A stretch of 64,000 nucleotides of DNA from assembly GCA_000827495.1 (NCBI GenBank), contig KN817538.1, forward strand, positions 124,001 through 188,000, written 5' to 3'. Below the pieces are notes generated by a model. That model was not told where the DNA came from. It was given only the letters and a program-made list of their open reading frames with translations, and did not search any database. Source of the stretch: Hypholoma sublateritium FD-334 SS-4. Lineage: Eukaryota > Basidiomycota > Agaricomycetes > Agaricales > Strophariaceae. Positions 34,128 through 46,382 of this stretch are shown here, piece after piece. Position 1 is the stretch's first letter; the number at the start of each line of letters is the position of its first letter. The translations under genes and the position numbers were made by a program.

Positions 34128-36667
34128 ATGGCTTCGACATGTTCGTCCACCCCATGCGCGCACAAACTACTCGTAGACGAACGCGATGACGAGCTTTGTA
34201 CGTGTTTCTAGCTCCAATCGACGCGGAAGAATGGTTCTGAAGTTATATCTCCTATCGACATGCACCGATCACATTCTGGGGATTCCAGTGAGAGTGAAAG
34301 CGCGTAACTATGACATGCAATGCGAGATAGAGCGTCTCAAGAAAGGCGAAGAATCGCGTGTGCATGATATGCAACGCGAGATGGATAGTGTCAAGAAGCA
34401 ACTCGAGGAGGCGCGTGCTGAACTGAAGGAAACGCAGGCTGTGTTGGGGCAGGCTTTCGTCTCGGGAAATGTAGGAAAGCGGAACGTATCGGTGTGTCCT
34501 TCGAATTCGTGTTGCCAGTGCCGATCCGAAAGCCTAACGTGGATTCTACAGCTAACTGAGGCGGATGCGGATAAGAAGCCCATCCCTCTCCCCGTGAAGG
34601 CGGTGGAAGACATTGAAAAGACATTTAAACGTGTCAGTATATCTACTTATTCTCCCAGAAAATACCAGCTCCGTTGTGTTGTGCTTACCATCATGACATA
34701 GAATCGTTCCCCGTCGATCGAAATTATTGAACCGCCGGTTTCCTTTCGCAACAAACCCGCAAACCAAAAGGTATGCCCCCCATTAACGCACTCGGATTTC
34801 TCACTGACGTCTACAATTATCAACAAACGTGCTGGATACACCTAGGCATTCAATACACCCCAGCTTGCCGTACTGAAGAAGGAACTGACGGTTGTCTCCA
34901 AACCAGGCCAAGTCCCAATATCCAGCTGGGTAAACGAAGAGGAAATAGGCAGGTTAGCTAAGAGACAAAAGCTTCAAGCAGACCCCGAAGAACCAGAAAC
35001 TAAAGCAGTTGTTAGCCAAAAGTCTTTCCGTTATATATACTATTTCTGACATATCGACGTATAGGCGGCAGTCAACACCTCGGTCAGTCATATCAATTAA
35101 GTGCTCCTAAATTTTTGACTTCAAGATAAATTTCGTGCAGGCGAACCGTAGGGCACTGGAGCAAGCGAGCGCTGAAGCCGGAGCATCGTTGACCTGGAAA
35201 GAAAATCATAATGCAGTGACAGCCATTGCTGCGCCGCCTCCTGGCGTAAAAAATGATCCCGCTCCAGGCGATATGCGTCAACATGGTCCTGGCGATGAGT
35301 CTTCCCGGACGGCTGCACCTCAGGTAAACCAAAGACTATATAAGATGAGGAATGAAGCTCAAATCGAGTGCCGTTAGCTCCCAGCCGTCGTTAAGACCTC
35401 TCCAAACACGTCAAAGAGCTCTTCTGCACCTGTTGCATCCTCTTCAACTACTAAAACTGTGAAGGTCTGTCCAAACCTTTCGTGGTTCCCTTCAAAAAGT
35501 CATTCCTGTTATTATAGTCCGAACGCAAGCCAGGAGGTTCCGCGACCGCTCTAACATTACCACTCTCGGTGGCCGAAACATATCTCGTCTCGTCGACACC
35601 ACTCACCATCAATCCGCCGCCCCTCAAACTTGAGGTCCCGCGCAAATTCCTGCGCGTAGCATACGGCGGCAGCGACCAGCATTTTCTACAGTATATACCC
35701 GCCGAGACAAATCCCTCTGGGCCAGGCCGCAGGTGCATCATGTTCCCCACCCTCGCCCTGAATCCGTTAATGCCGAGCACCCCTGGAATGCATGGGTTGG
35801 TATTCGCGTCGCGGCGCGAGATACTGAACAGCGGGACTTGGACTGTCTTTTGCAAGCGGTCGAACGCCAAGCCGGCGGTGTGGTTATACGTCGGGGAGTA
35901 TGAGAATACTCTTGCGGGTACGATGAAGGCGGAAGAATTTAACCAGCAGACCCTTCTTGTGAGTCCCTTTTGCCGAATATTCCCTAGTTTTCGATATATA
36001 TTCATCACAAAGTGATGACACTGTCTCAAGGTTCAGCGCGAATGGGCAACCCAACTCATGGACTGCAAGCTGCACGATTGTTACGTATCAATGCGTGCGC
36101 GGATTGCTCTGCGAAAGGCTGGGCAACTACCGGTCACTGGTCAAATGGGCGAAGCAAAGGCTGCGGAGGAAGATCGTCGTGTGAACGACGAGATCATAGC
36201 AGTGAAGAACAACAGGGGGCTTCCAGTCAACAAGGAAGATATCATCGAAGCATTTTGCAAAGGCGAAGAGGTATGCAATCCTGTTTACAACATGACCGTT
36301 TGACTTCTGGAAACTAACAAGTGATTTACCCATATAGGCAATTGATGTCATTCGGATGCGATGTGTGGCGTATGATCATGTCTTCGCGGAAGACATGAGA
36401 GCAAAGTACCCAAATTACCCAGCCCTCGAAGCGGCTAGCAAAAAGAAGAAAACTCCGAAAATAACCGCGGCATCGGGCAAAACCAGAAAGGCTAAAGGAA
36501 GGATATCTCGTCGCAAAACAATTTCTGTGGCGTCGGAGAGCGATGAAGATACCACTGAAAGTGACGAAGAGTACGCTGGCTCGGGGGATGACTTTGTGGG
36601 GCCTCCACCTTCCGACATTCGTCACTCTACTCTGAATCGAGACCTTAGGTCGCGACTCGCAGCCTGA
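34128..36667 (+). CDS. Coiled-coil protein with a DUF6697-like domain, 11 exons
   Basis: Exon 1 is 34128-34197 (MASTCSSTPCAHKLLVDERD) and exon 2 starts at 34289; ten introns, nearly all with GT(A/G)NGT-type donors, keep one frame to the TGA at 36665-36667. Exon 2 encodes a coiled coil (MQREMDSVKKQLEEARAELK). A linker rich in Pro, Ser and Lys follows. The conserved block (KFLRVAYGGSDQHFLQYIP, GRRCIMFPTLALNPLMPSTP, WLYVGEYENTLAGTMKAEEF, REWATQLMDCKLHDCYV) has the pattern I remember for the Agaricomycete family DUF6697. The C-terminus is basic then acidic (KKKKTPKITAASGKTRKAKG, SDEDTTESDEEYAGSGDD) and may be nuclear. Function unknown; the family name is from memory. Confidence 0.75.
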
Positions 36668-37469
36668 GATATCTTATTTGCGAGGCTGTCGCTGTCATTT
36701 GCTGATCCCTTGCTCTCAATTTGATGTCTTTCTGGTTGAGTTGGTCCCAAAATATTACCGGCATCCGGTGACACCTAGTTGCGTATCGTCCCTCATACCC
36801 TCCGGCTCCTCAATGTTGTCCTACTTCCAGTATAGCAGGAGCCTTGTATCGTACAATTCATCGATAATTCACAATGCATTTGTGTATCGAATCTTCTGTA
36901 CTTCTGCATGTATGTACTGTGTCTTTCTACGTACATCGTTGTCACGCCATCTCACATTGAATATCAGGCGATCACATACGTGTATATAGACTTGGTGTCG
37001 ATTTTCTTCTACTAGGGAAGGACAATTAATCACCCTCTTTAACGATTCAAAATGAACGCGGCAAATGGCTATCGATAACCCTGAAACACAACCTGGAGTG
37101 CACTGGCGATCTGTGGACGGTCACGCACTATATACTCATTCAATGGGTTGCATCGACCAGCCACACTCGGTCTCGTCATTGGCTAATTTGAACAGACGGT
37201 TCACCGTCACAGTCGTCTTGAATCTCTAGGAGACAGTACGCAGCGACTTCAAAAGTACAAGCAATAATAAGTTAAATAAGTTAAATTAAGACATAATAAT
37301 AGTGGCCGCCTTCCTCGTTGACTGATTCAGACGGCAGTGTCGGGGCATGTACATGGTTTTAGGCGACATCATGGTAGCCATTTAATTCTGCTGCACAATG
37401 AAATCAAATTTTTTTAAATGTTTACGCCACAAATAATCCTTACAGCAAGGTATCTCGCCAACGACGTCA
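36668..37469. other. Intergenic region, nothing seen
   Basis: AT-rich spacer with no coding, repeat or RNA signal. Confidence 0.45.
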
Positions 37470-37762
37470 TCAATTCACGCGGTCTTTTCTGTTTCTGTGG
37501 CGGGCGTGGCCAGTGCGGTGCTTGTGCCGGTGATGCGAACGGTGTTTACCCGAGAATATTCCAAAACTCAGTGGCTCGCGCGTTTCTCTGAAAGCAATTC
37601 GAATTTTAAGAATAAACCCATTCATCGATACGCGGGTAACAGAGGTTGGACGCACAGTTGGACCACATCGCTGCCAGACTGGGAGAGCGCTACAGCGAGA
37701 GCTGCCGTGATAGCGGCGACGGTGACAACGATGAGTATAGCTAATAATTTAATTTGGGCCAT
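37470..37762 (-). CDS. Small secreted His/Arg-rich protein, 74 aa
   Basis: Two exons, 37762-37656 and 37587-37470, join across a 68-nt intron (GTGCGT donor, TTTCAG acceptor) with matching phase. The N-terminus MAQIKLLAILIVVTVAAITA is a strong signal peptide or single membrane anchor. The second exon encodes a strikingly basic tail, GKHRSHHRHKHRTGHARHR, ending KDRVN. No cysteines remain after splicing. Tiny basic secreted proteins of this kind may be effectors, antimicrobial peptides or metal binders; I cannot tell which. The opposite strand has a longer open frame over the same DNA, but it lacks any signal. Confidence rests on the signal peptide and the clean splice. Confidence 0.55.
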
Positions 37763-38199
37763 GGTGAAGCAGTTATGGGTCGGATTCTTCCTGAACTCAG
37801 ATTGAAGAATTTATGGCAAGCGATAGTGTTTTGAACTATGTACATACTACAACGTCGTCGTCCTAGTCTGCTGCCAGCCTGAGTAAGCATGTCAACAGAG
37901 ACGCTAGCAGCGACATCACGAACGATGAGTGCCGCCTATGAATATACAGAACTCTAAAGTAACGCCGGTCGTTTTTTTTATTATAACGAAGACATTAACG
38001 CCGCAATAATGTTACGTTGTGCGTGAGTATATACAGCTGAAGAATTACTAGGCTTCGGGTCCAGCCGAAAGTTTTGGCCTTTGAGCGCTTCCGACTTCCA
38101 TTCAACTGCTCATCTTTTCTATCAACACGGGCTTCTTAGCAGTAGAATAATCATAACTAACGGCGTAAGTACATCATGACTGTGCACATAATTACCTAT

Positions 38200-40347
38200 T
38201 CACAAACCTTCCACTACAAGGCTTTCGGGATGCGATATCTCGTACTTCAATGTAAGGGTAACGGTCTCCTGGGGCTTTAATGCCACTTTCCAATTCAACC
38301 GTCCATTCTTTCCCATGGTGTTTGGGTCGATATTGGGGTCCCCCTCACTATCCCAATATACCTTGACCTGTACTTTCTCTGTTGGCTGGGCTCCGTGGCC
38401 GGAGGCCTCCTCAGGGCTACTGATATGGTCGTTTCCTGACTTGAACACATTCTCCAGGGACGAGACGCTTTCAGCGGAGGGCTGAGACAGTTCCGGAATG
38501 AGCAAATTGACATGAATGCGTTCGTCCTGCGACACAGGGATATTGTCAACAACATGCAGATTCTCTATCGGCATAGTTTTTGTGTTGAGGATGGTGATCT
38601 GATGGCTATACGTTTTGTTTGTGTATCTCTTGAAAAGTCCTTCTACAGTGGTATTTTCTAGTGTCCGCTGATACTTTACGCGGAGGAAGGAGTCCAACCT
38701 AGAATACTATTAGATACCTAGAATATCAATGAGGGAAGAGAGAAGCTGACCCTAACGCGCATGTGAATATTTCTCTAGGGTTGGCCAATGGAAGAACAGT
38801 CGTCGCGACGAAGCTCCCGTCAACGTATATATTCGCAGAGCCTGGAATAAGTGTGTATGCAGATTGGTTCGTGATAGTAGCCTGACAAGAATGATGTTAT
38901 ATTAATTTCGAGCGAGACATCTAATATGGTACTACACACCGTCATGTACACCCGTGTATCGATTTTCGGGATCGTGCGCCATAGGAATATCGCTCTGACC
39001 TGAACAGTGGCGATCGTGACATTATGCTGCTGCGCGTCGCTGGGTATGTTCACATAACCAGGTATTCGAAATGTGGCTGCAGAATTACCGTTATTTCTCA
39101 CTGCCACTGCTTGATGCTGCATGATGGGGACGCCAATTGGGCTTGGAGAACGATGTCTCCTGCGCCTGGGACTGCGAGAAGCTGAGCGATAGCGGGAGCG
39201 ATCTACTTCCAAATCGCGGTCGCGTTCCCGGTGGCGATGGTGGCGGTGCGGTGAACGTGAGCGCGTCCTTGATCTTGATCTTGGGTGCTGCATAGTACTA
39301 CGTTTAGGTTTGGCTTCAGTAATATCCCATGGAGAAAGGGAAGGAGCAAGTATTCCCAGCATCGGATTTGCAGTCTCCAATGTTAGAGGCACAGCATCCC
39401 ACGACTACAGTAGAGCCAGTGTATTGCATTAATATCATGGTTCGTGATCTCACAAAAACACACCTACCTCGCCCGTGCTCTGTGTAATTATTGCTTTGTA
39501 GAGAATGACAATGTTGTTTCCTGGATTCTGAGTATCGGCACGGATGTCGTAGCTCGCATACCAATCAGCATTAGAAACCACTGTAAGTTGTCCGATTAGA
39601 AGAGTCGAAAGTCTGGCGTTCAAAAATTAAGCGCACCGTATTTGACTAGAATTTCAACTATTTCGTCAACTTCCGCCCAAACGTTTATCGTAAGTTGCCA
39701 GGATAAGACTCTGGGTGTTTGCGATGGAACGTCCTCCCAATTTGGCGTCAGAACCATGTTTTGGGTCATTTCAACCAGCTCTGTTTCGAGATCCAAGATG
39801 TCGTTATCGAGTTTCTGAGCGAGAACATTGTGACTGGTGAATATGTCTCCCAGCTTGGACACGTCGACTTCGTTTGCTCTGAGTGTACCCAAGTACGCAT
39901 TCAAAGCCGATCGAGTCTGCTTCACACTGGCAATTTGATTCTTCAGTTCCCGCCGCTTCCGTTCTCGTAAAATAGCATCTACAGAGGACTCTGGGGATTC
40001 CTGGCTGGGCTGGGGTGCCTTGAGTATAGCGACATCGTGTATAGACGCATGCCCACGGCCCTCCACCCTACAGTGAAATCGGTTTGGTGTTTTGCATCAA
40101 GTCAGATCCAGACGAACGCTTACCGAACAGAATCCTTCTGGAGTCGATCAGGAAGTCCTCGGATACTGATTTGGTTCTGTCCTTCGGCGACAGCGAGTTT
40201 GAAGTTCCTGGTGATCTCCGCGCGGCCGGAGTACAGACTGATACTCGTGATTTTGCTGGCCTGAGCAGATTCCAGAGCAAGTGCGACCGGGCGCGCCTCA
40301 GGAAAGTCGAAAGTCGTGGAAGTTGCTGCCAGATCCTGCGCAGACAT
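38200..40347 (-). CDS. DUF4140/DUF4139 (MuiA-like) family protein, copy 1
   Basis: Read from ATG 40345-40347 through about seven exons to the stop at 38200. The N-terminal DUF4140 domain shows KITSISLYSGRAEITRNFKL, GQNQISIRGLP and DSVRVEGRGHASIHDV. A coiled coil follows (RKRRELKNQIASVKQTRSAL). DUF4139 starts at SNADWYASYDIRADTQ and continues with TGESWDAVPLTLETANPMLG, then VDNIPVSQDERIHVNLL and ETVTLTLKYEISHPE at the end. The family is named after bacterial mucoidy inhibitor A; its biochemical role in fungi is unknown. Copy 1 differs from the others by a long RS-type linker (PRSRSRTRSRSPHRHHRHRE and on) before the block FRIPGYVNIPSDAQQHNVTI. First of three tandem paralogues, all on the minus strand. 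Confidence 0.85.
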
Positions 40348-40787
40348 AATCAAGGGAGGACCAGGGTTGTGGCCGGCTTATGTTGAGTTTATGTAAAGGC
40401 ATCCATAATCGCCTAGATTGTCCGTGACCTAGCGTCTGACAACCAATTTGTGTGTGAACATTGGAAACGAGGAGTTGAGCGAGCAGTTGCCCATGAAAAA
40501 TCTGCAAGCAGACTTGCAGAAGCGATGTGTACTTCAAAAAAGACAAACAGCTGTTTCCTGACAGTTTCTATGAAAGCAGTGTGAGAATAAGTAGCGTCGG
40601 CAAAGCACCGGCAGCCATTTTAAGTCGTTCAAAGTTCAAGCTTCCAGCCAACTTGACCGTCTACAGAAAGTTCAATAAAATTTCCTGTATGACACTAGGA
40701 CGGACCCATCATATCGTTTATTGCTACACTATGCATTTACTGTTGTAGGAAACGGTAGCATTCGCGCGTCCAGCAAACCTGCTAGGC

Positions 40788-42913
40788 TTATGCGCCCTCC
40801 ACGGCAAGCTTCTCCGGGTACGACACTTCGAATTTCAGCACTAGATTCACCGCCTCTTGTGGACGCAGGGAGACATCCCAGCGCACGCGGCCGTTCTTTC
40901 CGACAACGTCTTGGTTCGTTTCAGGATCACCGGTACCATCCCACAGAGCCACGACGCCCGGAGACACCTGGATCCTGTCTCCTTTTAGCTCCTTGCTGGT
41001 GCCGTCCTTATCTGTGCTAGCCAGGGACATCGTCCTCTGTAAGCCCGATGGCTCTCCGACTGAGGGGGAGAAGCGGATTTAACAACTTGATCTCGATCCG
41101 TTCGTCTTGCGAAACCGGGATAATGTCAACGACTTTGAGGTTCTCGATGGGGGTGGACTTCGTGTTGAAAATGGTGATGCGCTGGGTGTAGGTCTTCGTC
41201 GTAGATTTTTTGTAGAATCCTGTGACACTATGAATCCTGTGACACTATTGTTCACCTCTTGTCGGTGGTACGTCACGCGGAGTGAAGAGTCCAAGCTATG
41301 TAGACGGTTGTCAGACAAGAGAACATAGACATAGATATCTTTGACTGACCCCAGTGGACAGCTGAATGTTTCTTGGGGGTTGACCGCGGGGATAGAGGTC
41401 GTCGCGACGAAGCTCCCGTCGACGTACATATTCGCAGTTCCCGGAATAAACGCATATTCTGACTCATTTTTGATTTTTGCCTGTCGTAATGAGTGCTCAG
41501 TCATTTATCATGTTCAATGCCATGCCCAGAACGCACCTCCATATATACACGTGCATTGGCTTTCGGGATTGTGTGCCAAAGTAAGGGCGCGTTGAATTCA
41601 AACGAAGAAATGGTGACGTCGTGCTGCTGAGCGTCGCTGGGCACGTTGATATACCCAGGAATTCGGAATGTCGCCGTGACGTCACCCTTATTAGTGCCAA
41701 TGATTACTGGGCGGTGCTGCATAGCATGCGCTGAAGCCATCCGAGCTGCAGGAAGGGCCATAGGCATACCAGACATAGGTACACCAACCATGCTGTCAGA
41801 ATACGGTACAGCTGAAGTGTATCCTGAGCGTTGCGCTGGTATTGCGATAACTGAATGCGGTTGAGCAATGGGTTCAGGCTTGGCTTCAGCCAAAATCCAT
41901 GGAGAAAGGGAGGGAGAAACCATTCCCAATGCTGGAGTCACAGTTTCTAATGTTAGAGGGACACCAACCCATGACTAGAATCGGACCAATATTTAGACCT
42001 GTCTTATCGGCCAGTAATGCAGAAGGTGCTCACTTCGCCTGTGTTCTGTCTGATAGATGCCTTGTAGCGAATGATTACATTTTTGCCCGAGATTCGAGTG
42101 TCTGCCCGAATGTCATAGCTCGCCGTCCAGTTAGCGTTGCTAACCGCTGTAGAAGACAAGGTCAGTGACTACTCGGTGCTTGGGATTGGCGGCGCACCAT
42201 ATATAATCGAAATCTCGGCCTCTTCTTCGTCGGTTTGTGCCCAGACGTTGATCGAAACTTGCCATGGCAAATGCGTCTCCTCTACTTCTTCCGCTGGCAG
42301 CGTCGGTGTTTTATTTTGGGCTTTCGAGCTTGCCGTCAAGTCAGCCAACTCGTGTACAAGGTCTAGGATATTGTTATCAAGATTTCGTGCAAGGAGCGCA
42401 TGGTCGGCGAATCTATCGCCCAGCTGCGAGAAGGCTACATTCTCCGCATTCAATGTACTCAGGTACGTGTCCAGTGTGGAGCGTGCATGTTTAGCACTGG
42501 CGATCTGGTTTTTGAGCTCTTGCTCCTTTCTTTCCTGCACGCGTAAGCTTCCAGTCCTCCAGGCCGGTGGATTGCTCGAAATGGGCGTTTTGGATATAAC
42601 GACGTCATGGATGGACGCGTTTCCTCGGCCTTCCACTCTGCCGATTTCGGTATTAAGTATTTTCGTTGGAGCCGTTTGGAAAACAAACTCACCGTACAGA
42701 GTCGTTCTGAATGGTACGTGAAAATCCTCGAATTGTGACCTGGTTCTGGCCCTCGGCGAGCGCGAGCTTGAACAACCTGGTAATCTCGGCGCGTCCGGAG
42801 TACAGGCTGACGTTCGTTATCTTGCTGGCCTGCGCAGACACCAAAGAGAGCGTGTTCGGCTGCTTGTCAGATGAGTTGACCTCAAGGTTCGATATAGGAT
42901 TGGGGGTGGTCAT
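40788..42913 (-). pseudogene. DUF4140/DUF4139 family, copy 2, frameshifted
   Basis: From ATG 42911-42913 the gene matches copies 1 and 3: KITNVSLYSGRAEITRLFKL, VEGRGNASIHDVVISKTP, a coiled coil, TLETVTPALGMVSPSLSPW, FRIPGYINVPSDAQQHDVTI and FIPGTANMYVDGSFVATTSI. After EVNNSVTGF the frame is thrown off by a 17-bp tandem duplication (41215-41248) and runs into a TAA at 41079-41081. Around 41070 there are two bases fewer than in copy 3, which puts the last part (SPGVVALWDGTGDPE, NLVLKFEVSYPEKLAVEGA) back in frame. So about 50 codons read out of frame and contain a stop. Unless both changes are sequencing errors, the product is truncated before the end of the DUF4139 domain. Copy 2 lacks the RS-rich linker of its neighbours. 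Confidence 0.75.
41215..41248. repeat. 17-bp exact tandem duplication breaking copy 2
   Basis: The unit GAATCCTGTGACACTAT is at 41215-41231 and again at 41232-41248. The matching site in copy 3 (near 43924) has it once. Seventeen is not a multiple of three, so it shifts the frame. Confidence 0.9.
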
Positions 42914-43458
42914 TGTAAGATGGTGTTCTGGGAAAGATGTGTTGTCTTCGAGGCAACTTCGAGGTACATATATATACTCCCAGATTCCGACCTGAACTGC
43001 CCCATGTTCTTACCAGGACTCCGAGTCAAGTTACACATCGAAAAAAAAATTGGCTGATAGAGATATGAGCTTAGAGTAGGTGTCGTACGCCCTTGAGTGT
43101 AGAGCAAGTGCAGAGGTTGTTGATGGTCAAGTGACTGCGGTCAACTGTTGACGAAATGGCAATGTCGCCGGTAGTTGCCGGGACAATAAACAGCGCCCGC
43201 TTGGCGCCCGGTGATTTGCCACCTTCAAGTTTGCGAGGTCGACGATTGCATTGCGTTTACGCCAATAGCTTCCACGAAAATAACGCGAGAATATTTTACG
43301 CTTGCGCCCGCTGTTGCCTTTGTTCCAGCTCCCGCTTTCAAGCGTCACATTTCCCCAAAAATTCATATATCTAACAGATCCTGGGGCCTGATAACATGAG
43401 GCAATAGATCGCATTCGCCGCTTCCCCAAACTTTCTGGGCTCAATGCCGGATCCAATC
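42914..43458. other. Spacer between DUF4139 copies 2 and 3
   Basis: Holds the promoter of copy 2 and the 3' flank of copy 3. A minus-strand open frame across 43127-43489 overlaps the copy 3 stop and has no coding features. No repeat was seen. Confidence 0.4.
42968..42976 (-). promoter_or_regulatory. Possible TATA box of DUF4139 copy 2
   Basis: A TATATATA run lies about 55 bp upstream of the ATG at 42913, the same spacing as at the GMC genes. Confidence 0.5.
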
Positions 43459-45576
43459 CTAATATCCATACGTTACTGCCTGCGGCCAACGTCTGTCTTC
43501 CACGACAAGCTTCTCCGGGTACGACACCTCGAACTTCAGAACCAGATTAACCGTCTCTTGTGGGCGCAAGGACACATCCCAGCGCACGCGGCCGTTCCTA
43601 CCGACGACATCTTGGTTGGCCTCGGGATCCCCAGCGCCATCCCACCGCGCCACGACGCCCGGAGACACGCGGGTCCTGTCCGATTTCGACTGCTGCTCCT
43701 TGCTCGTGCTGTCCTTCTCGGCGCTCGCCATGGACGTCGTCCTTTGTAAATCCACAGGCTCTCCGGCCGCGGGGCGGAGCGGCGGATTGAGCAGCTTGAT
43801 TTCGATCCGCTCGTCTTGCGAGACCGGGATGATGTCGACGACTTTGAGGTTCGCGATGGGCGCGGACTTCGTGTTCGCGATGGTGATGCGCTGGGTGTAG
43901 GTCTTCGTCGTGGACTTTTTGTAGAATCCTGTGACACTATTGTTCACCTCTTGTCGGTGGTACGTTACGCGGAGCGAAGAGTCCAAGCTGTGTAGACGGT
44001 CAGATAAGGCACATGGACAGCAGGATCTGCGACTGACCCCATTGGGCAGTTGAATGTTTCTTGGGGGCTAACCGCGGGGATGGAGGTCGTCGCGACGAAG
44101 CTCCCGTCGACGTATAGATTTGCAGGCCCCGGAATAAACGCGTACTCCGACTCGTTTTTAATTTTTGCCTGCCGTGATGCGCGCTCAGCCACGCCGTATT
44201 GCCCTGATATCATGCATGCACACACCTCCATGTAGACGCGCGCGCTGGCTTTTGGGACTGTGTGCCACAGCAAAGGCGCATTGAATTCGAACGAGGAGAT
44301 GGTGACGTTGTGCTGCTGGGCGTCGCTGGGCACGTTGATGCGCCCAGGAATTCGGAATGTCGCCGTGACGTCGCCTTTGTCGGTAGCAACGATTACCGGT
44401 CGGTGCTGCATAACAGGCATTTCAGTTCTAGACCTAGATCTAGATCGTGACGATGATCTCGAAGGCCGGTCCTGAATTATTATGGGGGCGTATGCTGGCA
44501 TGGCGGTCTGAGGTTGCACTATATGTACCCCAGGACCAACGTATCCGGGCTGCGCCCTGGCAGCTATGATCCACGGGGAAAGGGAGGGAGAAACCATTTC
44601 GAATGCCGGAGTAACAGTCTCTAGTGTCAGAGGGACACCAACCCACGGCTAGAATCAAAGCATTATTCAGACCGCTCTCGTCTGTGAATCGTGCAGAAGG
44701 AGCTCACTTCGCCCGTATCCTGCCTAATGGACGCCTTGTAGTGGATGGTAACATTTTTCCCGGAGCTTCGAGTGTCAGCGCGGATGTCGTAGCTCGCCGC
44801 CCAGTCGGCATTGTCGACCGCTGTGAATGACGAGGTCAGGACCTGCGTGCTGCGCGAGAGGAATATGGCCGACGCACCGTATACGATCAGAATCGTAGCC
44901 TCTTCTTCATCTGCCTGCGCCCAGACATCGATGGCGACTTGCCACGGCAAGTGCATCGCCTCTGCCTGTGACCCGTGCCGCTGCTTCTTGGCGCTTTCCG
45001 TCTGCTCAGCCAGAGCCTGTTCGAGGTCCAGGATCTCGTTGTCGAGCTTGCGCGCAAGGAGCGCGTGGCTGGCGAATCTGTCGACCAGCTCCGAGACGAC
45101 CATCTTCTCTGCGTTGAATGCGCCGAGATACGCGTCCAGTACGGCGCGCGCGTGCTTGATGCTGGCGATCTGGTTCTTCAGTTCTTGCTGCTTTCGATCT
45201 GGCGTGTACATGCTCCCAGCGCTCGTGGTCTCTGTGTCGCTGGCAAGCGGCGTTTTGGATATAACGACATCGTGAATGGACGCGTTGCCTCGCCCTTCCA
45301 CTCTATCGATATCGGCTCGTTAGCAGTGGGGGGCCGTTTGGCAGATCGAGCGCACCGGACAGAGTCTTTCTGGAGGCATTGCGGGAGTCCTCGGATCGTT
45401 ATCTGGTTCTGGCCCTCGGTGAGCGCGAGCTTGAACGATCTGGTAATCTCTGCGCGTCCGGAGTAGAGACTGATGTTCGTTATCTTGCTGGCCTCCGTCG
45501 ACACCAAATAAAGCGTGTTCGGCTTTTTATTTGATGTGTTGGCCCTTGGCCGCGATACGGGGTTGGGGGTGGTCAT
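43459..45576 (-). CDS. DUF4140/DUF4139 (MuiA-like) family protein, copy 3
   Basis: Intact reading from ATG 45574-45576 to the stop at 43459, with the intron positions of the other copies. Examples are the phase-2 intron between DSVR and VEGRG, and the one before the block LDSSLRVTYHRQEVNNSVTG. Domains in order: DUF4140 (KITNISLYSGRAEITRSFKL), coiled coil (RKQQELKNQIASIKHARAVL), DUF4139 (NADWAASYDIRADTRSSG; TGEPWVGVPLTLETVTPAFE; VDIIPVSQDERIEIKLLNPP; NLVLKFEVSYPEKLVVEDRR). A short RS linker (RPSRSSSRSRSRSRTE) sits between two DUF4139 parts, much shorter than in copy 1. It is clearly closest to copy 2 in exon sequence. The C-terminus runs about ten residues past that of copy 2. Function unknown. 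Confidence 0.85.
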
Positions 45577-46077
45577 TGCGATGGCGGTCTATAAGCGCCG
45601 TGTTGTTTCCGAGGCATTTATACGTCCAGAGACCAGCCAGAGTCGCCCCGTGTCCTGGTCATGTTCCGTGCAAGTTCCGTGAAACCGGGAGTTTGACAAA
45701 CAATAGTAGAAGGTGTTGAGTAGGACTGGGACTCCGAGGCGAGTTTACCATCGAAAAAAGTATTTGTCTGGGAGAATGAGCACAAGGAAGGTGACATGGG
45801 AGTCAGGGTTCAAGATATTTTGAGCGCCCAACAACAGAGTCGGGCCGGCCGGCAATTTATCTGCATTCTTCGGTTGGAATTCTTTCGTTTCTTTCTGACG
45901 GTTTCTTTCCTCCGAGTCCCAGTCGTCGCCCAGGTATCCCAAAATTAGTCCCTCTAAACCAGCCACTCTTATCTATGAACCCTCCTGATGGTACCCAAAG
46001 CTGCTCCGTGGGGCTTATCCCCAACTAAGTACCATCTGAGTCGGCCATCAAACTGAATTCTTCAGAATCTTTCGAGG

Positions 46078-46382
46078 CCTCGAATTCTGTTTGCCGCTAT
46101 TACGCTTGCTCTCGCAGATTATTTCACGAAGACTCCGACTATCATGTGCTGATAGCAACCCTTGTATCGAATTCTGCTCGCGCGGGTTTACTTCGACGGT
46201 GCTGAATCATGTTTTGCGAGGCGCAAGAGGTACCTCGAACTCTGTTTGCCGCTCCTCCTACTCTCCCAGACTCTTCACGAAGGCTCCGACCATGCTGCTG
46301 TCAAGCTTTTATCGAGGTTCTGCTCGCGCGGGTTTCCTTCGATGGTGCTGTATCATGTTCCGCGAAGCGCAAAAGGTATCCA
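46078..46382. repeat. Two degenerate tandem copies of a 155-bp unit
   Basis: Unit 1 (46078-46232) and unit 2 (46233-46382) align along their length: both start CCTCGAA(T/C)TCTGTTTGCCGCT, share TTCACGAAG(A/G)CTCCGAC, then TTCTGCTCGCGCGGGTTT, and end with GCGCAA(G/A)AGGTA. Spacing is 155 bp. They are no longer identical, so the duplication is old. Confidence 0.7.

Noticed and set aside
33881..34165. 94-aa minus-strand frame upstream of the 11-exon gene
   Set aside because: It overlaps that gene's first exon antisense and shows no motif.
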